Shown: piece after piece, positions 23,401-37,100 of the stretch | How positions within the stretch are numbered: the stretch's first letter is position 1 | Layout of the letters: each line of letters opens with the position of its first letter | Origin: Alligator mississippiensis | Taxonomy: Eukaryota > Chordata > Crocodylia > Alligatoridae | Direction of reading: 5' to 3' | Assembly: GCF_030867095.1 (NCBI RefSeq) | Contig: NC_081826.1 | Coordinates: forward strand, 58,930,001-58,994,000 | Length of the DNA: 64,000 nucleotides | The notes under the pieces: generated by a model | The model's database searches: none | Seen by the model: the letters and a program-made list of their open reading frames with translations, nothing else | What the model was told of the DNA's origin: nothing | Position numbers and translations under genes: made by a program

Positions 23401-26400
23401 TTGAGGAAGCATCTGCAGATGATCTGTGCTCTTCCTTGATGGAGTGGTAAAACAGCCAGAGGCCAGTGCTCTTTTGTATCCAGTAAGTTTATGAAGTGAT
23501 TGTCTTGCGAGAAGTGTGGTAATTGGATATTTTTGTCTTTGGATTTTTAGTGTGCATTCATTCTGGTGCACAGTTGTTTGGTTTCTCCTACGTATTTTCC
23601 ATCGGGGCATTTGGTGCATTGGATGAGATTGTATTACATTTCTGGAGCTGCAGGTGTAAGATCCAGGAATGGTGATGGTTCTGTTGTGGAGTATGGTTAA
23701 TCTTTCATTCCTTGGAGATCTCAGCACAAAAGCTCCCTATGCCTGAAGGATGCAAAAAATAAATAAAAAAAATCAAGGCTAACAGCATGGCTGTGTATAG
23801 AGGTATACAAGCTTTGCACACTTAAGCAGTTAGTTTTTACTTAATTGTAATGAAAAGGGAACAGACCATTTGTCAGTCAACCCCTCTGCATGTTTAAGAA
23901 ACTGTTGTATTTACCCAAGGGCATTCAGAAATAAAATGGCTCCAACCACAAGTGAGAGTAAGTGCTGCCATGCTGTCCAGCATGGAATATATTTTGAACA
24001 TCAGGTATGCACAGACTAGGCAGAACATGATTTTTTTTTTTAATTTTTTTAATGTTGATAACTAAAATCAGTGTTTATTTTTAAGCATTTATTTTGATTT
24101 TTTTATCAATTTAAATTTCAGGATTGCGTGAAATTAGGGGTGTGGAAGCAGGTAATTTAGTAAGGATATTATACTGTTAAAAGCTTTATGAAATCACATG
24201 CCAAAATATAAGAAGTAAATATCCATAGATTAATAAATCTTACCTGCTATAAATCATTCTGTTCATTCCTCAGGAAAGAGCCAGGTGGGCAGGGACCAGA
24301 AGAGGAGAGCAGCGGCACTCTCAGAGCTCTGGGAATATGGGAAGTGATAGTGGCTTTCCAGCGCGGTAGCAGGGGCCTGGGATACTCTTCTACCTTCCCC
24401 TTTCTGGGCTTTGGGTTGGGGTTTGTTTAAGTAGCCTGTTACCTTCCTAGCTGGCTTCTCCTGTGCCTATGAAGGAGCTTCTCCTGTGCCTATGATTGCT
24501 TAATTGACAAGTAATTAGGCCATAATGAGCAGCTAATTGCCTGATTAATGAGTCATTAGACCACCCATTGTTTTCCTCTCTACCCCCCCCCTTTCTCCAC
24601 TGTCCAGTAACAGGAGTAAGGGTTCCCTGTTATCAGTCTCCTTTCTATAAATTTCGAGTATTACCAATGAAAATATTTTTCTGTTGGTCTGTGAGTGTAA
24701 ATGCTGCCAGGCCTAGTTGTGCATTAGTTGCCATTAGCAGATTCAACAAAAAATAAAGTTATATTCTCAATGTGTACATCATGGAGGACTGAGGTTGACT
24801 TGTGTCAGGAGTTTATTTAAATAGATGAATGTATTGACACGGTAAATTCTGTATGCTTCAAAGAGGAAGGGGTCTGTGGAAGACCAGGGTCACCATCATC
24901 CTGTTTGGATACGGAGAGAGATGTTCCATACATTCAGATATTTCACATCTCATCCCCTGTTTGAAATGATAGTGACAATGCACTAACTACAACCCTGGCT
25001 TGAGTTTCCTTTTTTGGGGTAATGTCAACCATATTTTTGACTAATTCCCTGAGGATGTGCGACGTTGGGTTCAGTTTTATATTTCAGTGGGCTTCCAACC
25101 TTCCTTCCCTTGAACACACTTCTAAGGAGGTGGCTAGCCTTCATCTGTGTCGGATTTGGACGTTGCCTCATCAGATGTAGGTTGTTCAGCATGGTTAGAT
25201 CCTGGTAGGCTAGCACTGCTACTTTCAGGTGTAGCATTACAAGTTGTCACTGTAGGTTGCAGAGTCAGTGGCCCAACATTAATTGGGGTTTCAACTGTTG
25301 CTTCTGTACTATGTTTGCCAGTCATTCCTACATCCTGTAGTTGGTCAGTGTGGCATTGTCAATCATTGTTAGGCACCACTTAAACTGAGTAAGATAATGG
25401 ACCTGTTTGTGTATTCACAACCACAGGTTGCCACTTATTGACTCCCCAAGTAAATTGCTCTTTGACAGACAGGTAGATGCTGAGGGGTGCCTGTTCCCCT
25501 TGTCATAGCCTTATCTGGTGATTTCCAACATGCCGCAAGTCTGGTTTTAGTAAATCTGTTCTGTGAATTGAGGTTCCAGCCCATGACCAGCATTGGTGGC
25601 GTCTTATTTGTTGTGGTGTTCTAGCAAGAAGCGAGTCATCTTCTGCTTTATTGACCCAGCCTTGACCCATTTGTGGCTGAGTGGTATGGTGCAGGAATGA
25701 TGTTAGATGCCATTATATTTTTTGGGAACCTCTGAACTTATCTGAATGGAATTGTGTCATTGTCAGTTCCAGTTTGCTTTGTGTTACCAAATCCTGTTCT
25801 TGCAAACAGATTTCACAACTTTTCTAGTGTCTGTGCTGCTGAATTGGCCAGTTTTCTGTGTAAAAATCATTTGGACTGGGCATCCACCATTACTAGTTGC
25901 ATCATTCCTAGAAATGGTTCTGCAAAATATGGAGCTGCTGCTGCCAGGGAATGGACAGCCATTCCCAGAGGTGTGGCAGTGCTGGTTTGAGCATATACAT
26001 TTCTTAACAAGGCTTCTATTTGTTGGTCAATACCTGGCTACCATACAAAGCTTTTGATGTGTTCCTTCATTTTTACAACTCCTAGGTAACTTGCATGCAG
26101 ATCATGGATAATGCACTCAAGAATTTTAGTAGGTATAAATCTGAATTCCCACCCTCCCCCTCTCCCCAATGCATGATACATCTTTACATGCATAAAAATG
26201 TACCAAATTAGGGTTGGCTATGTACTTCTAACCTTTCAGAGTTGCATCATACCCCTATGCTGTTAACCCCAGCTGTAGTACCCTGGATGGAGGAGAGTGA
26301 ACTCTTGAATTTATGGGTCTGTTGACCTACATAGGACTGACAAGCATGCGTAATCAGCCTGTATTATATAAGTTGAATTTGGAGGGAATGTGTTTCTAGT

Positions 26401-29400
26401 GTAAAGTGTGGCATGAAATACTTAGTTGAGGTAACAACCTTCCAGATTGGTCAGTAATGTGATGGACAGATGAATGATAGAAGGGTCTGACTGATTGGTT
26501 CTAGCATATGATTGACAGGTGGCATGAGGTAGATGCTATAACACCTGTCAGGAAAGCTATGGAGGAAGTGATTGAGTCTGTGTGTGTCGTGAGCCTGTGT
26601 GGTGGCTGGGTGCTCACCTGGGAGAGTTGGTATCAGTGTGCGTTGTGTCTGATTGGGACTGAAAGCTTGTGAGAAACTGAGTCACTTGAACATGTGATGT
26701 GAAACCTGCTCATGTATGTGATGAGTATGAGAGTTGCTTGAGTGGAGTGGGTAGCTGAATTCCATCCATTCACAGAGGTATACTTACACACAGACAGAGC
26801 AATCTTCGACTCACCTGTATTCACCTGCATACCTGCAGATGGTAAAATATCACCCATCCCTTTAGAGGTCCTGAGTACTCACTGAGAGTGAGGAAAGAGA
26901 GAAATCCTCTAGGGAGTAGGCACTCTATGATAGGCTGACAGGCCATCTTGCCTGTCAGCTTTAGAGTAATCTTGCCTGCACCCTCTGGTGACAGGCCTGC
27001 ATTGGTTGTTTCTTGTATCTAATATTGTATATCAGGGGTCAGCAACCTGCTCCTGGCCCTGCTGCCCTCCCTTGGGCCCTCTGGAGTGCAGCATGTGCGA
27101 TCCAGAGAGGCAGCTCACAGAGGGGCCCTGCCCAGGTCACACTTCCCCTGTGTGCACAGAAGCAGCGTGGGCAGCATGCAGAATTGTGCGCCTCACTACT
27201 GCCCCTGCCTGCAGGGAAGTGTGGTCAGGGTAGCAGGGAGCTCTGAGCAGGCAGCTTTCTGCTTTCCCTGCTGTGCCCTGCTGCAATGGATTCCAATGCT
27301 GTTTTGCAGAAGCAGTAGTGAGGGCAGCACAGCAGGGAGCATCGCTGGTATCTGCTGCCTCCCAGGAGCCCGAGGCTGGGGATGGGAGGCAGCTGGGGCC
27401 GGGAGGCAGCAGCTGTTTGCTGCTGGCCCAGGTTCTGGGTAGCTGCTGATAGCCATGGAGCCTGAGCTGGAGGGCATGGGGCAGCAGGGCTGGGGGCAGG
27501 GGCTTTGGGTGGGGGGGCAAGGGGCACAAGCAGGGCATCCTGCCATGTACCCCCTGCCCTCCTTTTGTTTTTCTAGCGTGCCTGCACTAGCACCTTCTAA
27601 GGTAGGCATTGTGTGGTTTTTCACACAAAAAACATTGCCTGCCCCTGTTGTGTATATAGTGTTATCTTAACTCTGTGTTAACTGGTTCATTGTTGTATTG
27701 TGGATTTATTATTGTTATATATTTTTTTTTTTTATATTCACCTTGATAATATATTCTTGTTAACCTTTGCCTTAGTGTTAAGTTTTCATTGATAGTAGTA
27801 TACCCCTGGCCTGCAGCCTGGCCCCATCCAATAACCGGGGGAATTAACCCTTTGTTGTCTTGAATCATACAGACACCTGGTGAGGTTGAAGGCCTAACAA
27901 ACCAGTGACCTGTAGTATGACTAGACAAGAAACCAAGGCAGATGCTACACTGGGATATTTATCAATTTTCAGTACAAAGTTTATAGTAATCTTAAAGTTT
28001 CCACATACCCTTATTCCACCACATTTTTTTAGACATACTCCATTCACTCCAGCCTACTTTTGAAAGTATACCTTCCCTTTCTAGGTGATCCAGTTTAGCA
28101 TCTATCTGTGCATGTAGTCTGTAAGAAGCTGGAACAGCTTTGTGAAACTTAGCCTGTGCATTTTCATCTATGATTATCTTAGGTTTGATATGTATTAAAG
28201 TTCCTGTGTCTTACCTGAATGCTTCAGAGGCCTGGTTTAATATACCTTTTAACTGTTGTTTAACTCTCTTTTTTCAGGGACCTTTGAAAGTATCTGCAGC
28301 ATCTTTAAAGAATTCCAGTCCAGGGAAATATTTTTTTTTTAACCATTCATGACCCCACAGAGTGGGTCCTCCATTTTCAGTGACAGAAGCAGGGCTTCTT
28401 AGAGACTTAGACCATACTTACATCTACTGGCACTGACATCACTCCCTTTGGCACAATCTTGTTTTGTATAGCAACACTTGTATATTTCTTAATTTCCTAT
28501 TTCTGAAAGGTTTTTTTTTATATTCTGAATATGATATAACAGACACTGCAGACCCTCTGTATTCAACTCCATTTAAGGGTTTTCTCAGTAACCTTGTTTG
28601 TCAGCTAGATAGCTGATTTATCACCCCTGTACACATGATATAGACCCACGTTATTCTCATTGTCACTACTGTCCCTGCCTATTACATATTATTCCCTTTT
28701 GTATACCTTACTTTAGTCTCCTCTTTGTTTCTTTTAACATGGCGCACTGCTTGGATATGTCTCTCTTTATTTCAGCTTCATCAGAATCTCTTACATTGGC
28801 AGTTAGCTGGGGTGTGGGACCTTTCCCACACCAGTAGTCTGTCTGGCTACTGCATGCACTGGCTGCATGTTCTGTTGCATGTTTAATAACTCATTACTAC
28901 TTGTGTGGGCACTCCTCCATGCAGTTCCATGGCATCTTTGGTTGTGGTTTCCATAGTTATGCCAATCTCAAAAGCACATTTAAAGGTAAGGTTTTTCTCT
29001 GTTAAGAGCCTCTTTTATATGGCTTCATTAAATATCCCACACAGATTTCTTTCTGCAGGCTTTATATATCCATCCTTAAAACTACAATATTCTGACACTT
29101 TCCATAGCACTTTTGCAAAAGAGGAAATAAACTGGCCTGAAGATGAATCTTTTCTTATGGAACCTATCTGCAATGATCAGTGGTTTTGGACAGTTTTCAT
29201 AACTTTCTTTAAAAGTTGTGCTTGCTGGCTTCTCTGAGGTGTGCAGGCTGTGCAGTAAACTATATGTTTTTCTTCCCATCAAACTGGGTAATGAAACATG
29301 TAGCTACTATGGGAGAATCTCAGTTTACTTCAAAAATTTGTTCCAGCTGTTCATTCTATGTAGGTCAGCCTTCCAGGGTATTATCATAAGCTCCAGTTGT

Positions 29401-32400
29401 TCCAACAAAGGTAGTCATTTTGTTCCCAACAGATTTCAAGTATTCATAGTTAGAGCAGATTCTTCTGGTTGATTTAATGTATACTCACCCATGGGATTCC
29501 ATCCTTATTGTCAATTGCTGTATCTGTCCCAAGGCAGTCAGAAATAAAAGGAATCTAACCACAAGTGTGCAGAAGCATACTGCTATGTAGGGATGTAAAT
29601 ACCATTTAAAAAAATATTGGTTTAACCTCCTCTAATTATATTGGTTAAATGATTAACCTGTAATACAGTGGCTTGGACACAGCTACTGCTGGGAGTTGCT
29701 CCTGTGGCCTTTTGACTGGGGTTGGGGGAGGAGGCAAGCCTAGCCAGACAACACAGCTCATGTGAAGCCCTGGGTGGGGGGAGTACCTGTGAAGGAGCAG
29801 CTAACTGTTTAATTGATGAGTCATTACTAGGGATCCAGCTTTTCCCTTTCCAGCAGAAAACCACAGATTTTCCTCTTTTTAAAGGAGAAAAATGCACATT
29901 TTCCCCTTCAAAGGAGAAACACCTGGATTTTTTCCTTTGAAGTGGGAAACTGTGGGTTTCCCCTTGCAGACTGGCAGAGTTCCAGCCTGCTATGAGTCTT
30001 GGGGGAGGGTGATTGGAGGCAGGGCCAGGAAGGTAAAAAGAAAAAAAAATCTGGAGCAGGGGGCGCTGCATATATGCACATGCACACGTGCAACCGGCAG
30101 TAAAGCCAGGCAGAGTGGTGGGAGCAGCCCTGGCAGCTGCATGTAGGTAAGTCTTGTGTGGTGGGGGCTGGTGGAGGGCCAGGGCTTGGGGACTGTCCCT
30201 GCACCATCAGGGCTGGGGGCCAAACTCCAGAAAGCCCCACACATATTGGTGTTGTGTTGGGAGGGAGGGGGTGTGGGAGGGGCACATTCCTCCCCCCTAG
30301 ATTTTTGCATAGACAGTGAGGTGAAGCTTGGCTGGACAGGGCTGTAGCTTGGCTGGACCTGTACCTGGCAGAAGCCGCCTCTGTGGACCAGCAGGCGGGA
30401 CCCGGCGTGGGAGGGTGGAGCAGGGCAGGGAGACTGAGTGCTACCACTGCCACTAGGAGCCGTGCACCAGCTGTGCTGCCATGGCTGCCAAGGTGAGGCC
30501 CTCTCTTGTCTGTCTGGCAGCTGTGGGTGTGGCAGTGGCGTGGAGTTGTCCATCATCACTGTGGTGGTGGTGCTGAGTTGTGGCCGCCCCCTCCCCCCCC
30601 ACTGTTGGCACTTACATGTCAGCCTACGCCCATGACCCTCTTTCCCCCACACTCACTCCCTGCACCACACACAACACCCACTTGGTGCAGAGGGGGAGCT
30701 GCTGCTGCTGGGAGGAAGGGAGTTGGGGGCAGGCAGAGACTGCAGGTCAGGACTGCTGGCACAGTTGGGGGGGGGGCTGTGGCTTGGGAGTGAGGGGCAG
30801 CGGCATGTCAGGGCTGCTCAGTGCCACAAAGCAGTGAGGGAAGCAGTCATTGTTGGACCTACATCCTTGTGCAAGGTGGGGAGCTCCTGCTGGGAGGGAG
30901 CAGGTGGGGAGTTAAGCAGGAGCTGCTAGTTGGGTGTGAGGGGCACTGGCATATCAGGGCTGTTCAATGCCACAAAGCTGCAGGGGGGACATTGCAGCTG
31001 GACCCACATTCTGGTGAGCAAAGGGGGCAGGGAGAGCTCTGATATTTTTTTGTTTTTTTTTCCATGATGAAAACCAAAATCAAACACTAAAATATGTAGG
31101 TATTTAGAATTTATTTTATTATAATGATTGAGGCACTGGTAGCCTTCCAAATTGCTTTAAAATTGTAAATATATAAATAAGACATTGTGGTCTACTGATA
31201 CCTAGTGGTGTTTAATTTTAATTGTAGAAAAAAATGGGTTTTGGGTTTTAATCAGAGAATTTTAGGGGGTTTTATCCCAGAATTTGGGATTTTTAACAGA
31301 GAAAAACCAGGATACCTGGTCATTAGACTGCTCACGGGTTTTCTCTTAGGCTATGGGTACTAGTCCCCCTCCCCTTCTCCACATTCCTCCCTTCCTCCCT
31401 CCTTGCTGTCCTTCTGCCTTTTGATTCCTGCTGGGGTACAATGTGGCTTCCCCTCCCCCCACTTCCCTGCCAGACTGTGCCTGCCTAGAGTTAAAGGATA
31501 ACCGGTAAGCTAACTGGTTATCACTGCACTTACTGGTTAAATAATTAATAGTTTAACCTTTCATGTCGCTACTGCCATGCTGATCTGCCTAGAATATATT
31601 TTGAACATAAGATAAAGCTAATAAAGATTCAACAAAAAGTTATTTTAATTTTTCATGCACACATTCAGTATATTCACATATCTCACATATACCCTTTCAA
31701 AAAGATACAGCACCTTGTAAAAACTATTCCTAGGAAGGCAGATTTCTAGGAAAAAGACGAGCTACACTGAGAGAAATAATTCATAAAATCCAAATATTGG
31801 AATTAATTTTTAAAGCTAATAATATTCCATTAAGTAATTTTGATAGTGTTTTTACAAGAAACTCACTTAGATGCACCTACTGAATCCCCTCCTTTTTCAC
31901 AGCTCAATTAAAAATTATCATGGAAAACCACACCATTAGCCTTGTGCTTAAATATAATTTCACAAGATTGTCATCTTCAACCCTCTGGGTAGTTTATAGA
32001 GCTTAAGCAATAATGTTGGAAGTGGGGCCATTGGTTTCACCTGAAAAACAGGATCTAGAACAGTGGGTTTTGTTTTGGATGACCAGGTCTTTTATTTTGT
32101 TAAGGAAAAGAGGATTCTTCAAATTGGATGTTCATGGACTTGTTTTCTTTAGAACTTTTTTATTGACCTCTAGCTAAAGAAAATTATTCAGTATTTTCTT
32201 AATGTCCACCAATCTTTAAACTCTATCTTTACTCTTGTTCTCATAGTTCTGTATAAGAGCTTTTTACAATTTCATCTCTGTGTAGAGAATAATCCAACAT
32301 TACTTCCAGCAATCCATGCATTGTTTTATAAATGGACCTTTTCCCTAGAAAATATTAAAAAAAAACCTGGCTGCTGACCAAAAGCAATTAAAATGTCTTG

Positions 32401-34102
32401 CTTTTTAAACCTGGTACCTTCAGTTAGGCAGGGCTTGAGAGGATCTGCAATACATGGGGACTTTTGAGCTATTGGTTACATTTAGAGATACATGAGGGAA
32501 TTTCAGAAATGATATTGGAGTTGGCATCACATTTTGGAGATGTACCAGGTTCAGTATTAATGGGCATAGATCTGACACCAGAGCCATCAGTTTTTGTGGA
32601 GCAGAAAAGATATCAAAACCTTGTAAAGATTCGCAGATACTAACAAGGGAGTTTTAAAGGTATTTCTTCCATTAGAATCTTTACTTTCTTGCTAATCCTG
32701 CCCTACGTTCCTCAACATAACCTAAAAATCAAAGAAATCAAAGTGCATGTTTTTATCTGTGCCAGTATGGGGCAACAATAAATTGTGCAGCTTATTGCTT
32801 TACGGTTTGTTGCTCCCGGGAAGCTCCTGGGCGTATGGTTTACGCACGTGCCTGGGTCTGCAGCAGGCTTGGTTGGCAGGGGATCCAGGTGGTCAGTCTC
32901 CCAGCCCGAAGCTGTTCCATCTGGGCTCAGTGTGCTGTGGAGAGGCTGGATGGGGCATAAGGATGCTTCAGGTTGGGTCTAGCTGGCAGGCAGCCCTGGC
33001 ACTGAAGAACCCTTGTGCTCTAGCTAGCCAGCTCAGTCTTCACACACGTGCTGGTGCGCAAGAAAAACCTCCACAGCCGGGTAGGACTTACATTTACATG
33101 TCCTACTCTGAATAGGGTCACGCATGTAGATCCTGAGATGTTTACTGCACAGTTAATTAGTCAACTGCACAGTAAATGTTACATGTAGATGCGCCCAGTA
33201 AATAGCTTTTTACTTCCCTATGACCAGAAAGTACTGACGATTCAGAGCAGATTCTGCTGATAACTCTGGGAAACAATATTATCCTGAGGGAGCAAATAGG
33301 GTAGATATAAAAGGGGAGATTTGGGTTTTTAGTAGACAAATTGTCATGCAAGGATTGCCCACTTGACCTAAGAGCAGGAATTACCTCCTTTTTACAGTTA
33401 AACTGGTTAATGATCTGGAGGACTCATATGAAAGAGGTATGATATCCACCAGTTTTATCATCAGGAGTTTAAGCCTCTCTCTCGATTAACAGGTCCCCCC
33501 ACCCCAAAAATAATGGGGTGAGATCTGGTATGTTGGATACAGGTTTCCCTTGCTTTATGCTGTGCATGCGTTCCTGGAAAACGGTACATAACTTGAATTT
33601 GCATAAAGGGAACCCACTTTACAATGTAATAAATAGGGATACATTCCAAGACCTCGATTGTACCGATCCCCCAGACCCATTTCTACCACTTTTACAAGAC
33701 AGTTTTGGTACTCGCCAACAGCAGACAGTACACACAAGCACAGGGTGGTGGTGAATGTTACTATAATGGGCATGGCAACCACAGAAACACGTCACAGACA
33801 ATGAGCGTGGAGCACAGATCTACACAGGAGACTATATTTTTGGTGCGTGTCACTCCCACAACACACTGCACAAAGCAGCTGACTGCAAGCTTCCACCACA
33901 CCGATTGCATAAGAGTGAATTTACCTCGCATCTAATGAATTTTGGTATAAAAAAGTCATCGCATAACAACGAATTCACACACAAAAACAGCGAATTCACA
34001 CAGAACCCGCATAAAACGAGAGAAATCTGTGCTATGAAGTTTTCAAGGATATTTTCTGTCTGCAAAACATCATTCACCACAGGTATGAAAAGGGTTTTAA
34101 AG

Positions 34103-34164
<62 letters not shown>

Positions 34165-37100
34165 TATTTGATCAGTGGGAGGAAAAGATGCATCTATGGC
34201 TGTCTCATCATTGAATAGGAGGATGTGCTGCAGCCTGGGGCATGGAGCATGGCTCCAGCCTACACCCTGCTCTACATCACTGCTGCTATGGGGCTGGGCT
34301 GGAACAGTGGTGCCGGCTTCGTGCTGCTGCTACTACAGGGCCTGGCTGGAGCCATGTTTCATGCCGTAGGCTGCAACAGGGACAAAGGTTGCTGGTGGGG
34401 AGAAAAGATCAGGAGTGCAGCAGATGGGGGAGAGAGGGAGAAGCAGCTTGGGGGAGAGCAGAGATGGGGCTGCAGGGGAAGTGTGGTGAAGTGGGGGGGG
34501 AGGAGGAGGAGTGGCAGCAGCCCTGGCTTCAGCCCCAACTGTTCTTGCCTTAGGCTAAAATGCAGGGGTGTGCAATTATTTTGGGTAGAGGGCTGCTTAC
34601 TGAGTTTCGGCAAGCCATCAAGGGCTGCATGGGTAGGCCTGCCCTCTGACAGGTGCGCCTCCCCCTGGTTGCCATCTTGGGATCAAAAGTCCCGTTCCCT
34701 GACTTGTGCCACCAGAAGTCCCTCCCTTTATTCTCCCCCCCCCCCCACCAGAAGTACTCCTTTCAGCAAGGGGTTTTGCCATCTCTGAACCAGAAAAATA
34801 CCAAATTATATTCTAAAAATCAAAAGTACTACAACATTCGTTAATTTGATTTCAAAAAATATTTTTGTCCTGATTCATGTGTGTTTGTGTAGTGTACATA
34901 CAGGTGATAGTATAATAGCTTAAAATGAAGTCTTACTCTTGTATATTGTGGGAGGGTACGGGTGGGAGCATGGGTATAGGTTTGTGGGTATGTGGGATGT
35001 AGGGTGGCCATCATAGAAGACATTCTGGTTTTCTGCTACTGTCATCTTTCCTCTGTAGATATGAAACCAGGTGCCTCTATTTTTTTTTTTCTTGAAATGC
35101 TAACCCTTTACAATGTTTTCAGAAAGAATCTTTAAGGCTGACAGCTTGTGGGCCAAATCTTGGATGATTTGAAAAATTGAGTGTTCGGTCCAGACAAACG
35201 CATTATTTATCTGAAGGTTATTATAAGTGCCAGTAACTTCAGGTGCATATTGAATTTCACTGATAATAAAAGAAGCATGTTACGTTTATCACATATGTTG
35301 TATCATTAGAACTTTAAAATTTTAATACAAGACTTCAGCTGATGCGAAAAGAAAAACAGTTTAGTTTATCTGCTCTTCACTTTGGTTATGAAGGTATTGC
35401 TGAAATATTGTCAGACTTCAGGTAGGGCGTAAAATACCATATTTTCTTGCAGGCACACCAGAATATAATACACACCTTGTTTTGAAAAGTCAGAATGAGG
35501 GGGGAAAATAGATTTTTCTTGGAGTTATGACTATCTAGAATGACAGCCTAATCTTCAGCTGATTTATATTCCTTTTCCTGCTTATGTTCTTAAATAAGAG
35601 AAGGACCAAGAGCAACTATAGATAGCAAAATCGCTTGATTAGGGGAACACCAAGACTATTTTAAAATGTTCATTAGCGCCTGGTTGAGTGGAAAACAATG
35701 AACCATTAAGTCAGCTGACTCCCTCAGCTGCCTGAACAGTGGTGCTACAGCTCCTGCACTGTAGAGCACTAATGCAGGATGCCTCTCCCATGCACAAACT
35801 CAGCTCCTGCTTAATGCATGGGAGACTGATTTTGGTGCAAAGGATACGTGTTTTATATAGCTAAATATAGTACTTGCGCTTTAGAATTGATTTTACATTC
35901 CAGTTTACAGTTGCTTTATTGTGAAGCATTTAAAAATTTGTGAATGCCTTTCATTGCCTTCTGGAGAAAATACAAGATTCTGAAATCCTGTCACCACATA
36001 GGTGTGGCAGTACCTACCCTGCAGCTCCAGCAGGACCAAACACTTGAACGAGCACCGATGACTGCCATCCTGACTTCCATTGCTGGCACCCTCTTTAACT
36101 CAGGACCCAAGGCTCACTTGCCAAACGCTTCAGCTGTCTGTACCATGGGTTGACCACCACTGCTCCTATAATAAGAGCAAAGTCTTTCTTGAGAACCATT
36201 GTTATCTGCCCCTCTTACTTCAGACTTGAAGAACTATTCTATTTGGAATTAAAATAGAATAGAAAAAATACTGAGTTTGAGGTGTATGATTTGTTCCTTA
36301 ATCCAGGGATGCTCAATCTCTGGTCCAGGGGCCATTTCTAGCCCATAGTGCCGTGTCACCTGACCCACAGGGCTCTCCATAGGTCTGGAAGTTTGGTAGT
36401 GGGGGAGCAGTGTCACCACCCCACTGCTGCCAGATCTCCAGACCCAAGAGGAACCCTGGGCGCTCCATGCTGGTTTTGGCGTCTGTTCTCAGTGTGCAGG
36501 GTCCGACATGGTCAGTGTCCCGACATGCGGGGAATGGGAAGGAGCAGTGCTGGGTTCCTTGGACCCAATCCTGGATCATGAGGGTGGGCAGGAGGGGGTG
36601 GTACAGAGCCCCCAGGGCCTAATCTGAGTGGGAGGGAGTGGTACCAGGCTCCCAGGGCCCAGTCCTGGTGCCCAGGGCAGAGAGGGATGGTGCTGGGCCA
36701 GATCTGGGCTGCAGACAGGCACTGGTCCACAGGGCCATGTGTGGGGCACGACTACCCTAATGCTTATAGTAGTTTGTTTAATTTTTATGGAAGGAATCTT
36801 TCCTTCCTTCTCCTTTTTAGTTGTATTTTTGTGCTGCAAGTTTTGAATAGGTTGTTGCCTGAGAATGAGTTGGAATTTGTCTCCTTTTTCCATGAACAGC
36901 AATGTATACTATAAATTAATATACTTCATTGTAATATGCATTTTGTATAATATTTCAAATGTTATTTCTGTTTTTTTAGAAAAGATTACAGAAAGAACTG
37001 TTGGCTTTGCAGAATGACCCACCTCCAGGAATGACTTTAAATGAAAAGAGTGTTCAAAATTCAATTACACAGTGAGTGTATTGCATTTCATATTTTCAAT

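Larger units (their letters stand above)
29519..31695 (-). repeat. Probable 5' LTR of the Ty3/gypsy element, split by nested hAT elements
   Basis: LTR sequence lies at 29519-29587 and resumes at 31572-31695; the gap is the hAT insertion. It matches the 23906-24955 segment in the blocks listed there. It is directly upstream (in - orientation) of the gag start. Edges are approximate. Confidence 0.55.
5471..36979 (+). other. UBE2W intron 1 (31.5 kb)
   Basis: Bounded by GTGAGG and a T-rich tract plus AG. It holds most of the transposons listed here. Stretches where I recognise nothing include 5760-6640, 7272-8560, 9670-10590, 10820-11420, 12810-13460, 13900-15080, 16320-17220, 21840-22510 and 31700-32740. 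Confidence 0.85.

Noticed and set aside
29908-30652. 181- and 220-codon - strand ORFs
   Set aside because: Interior of the nested family D element; compositional.
32747-33115. 122-codon + strand ORF
   Set aside because: Falls in a repeat-like GC-rich block; no recognisable motif.
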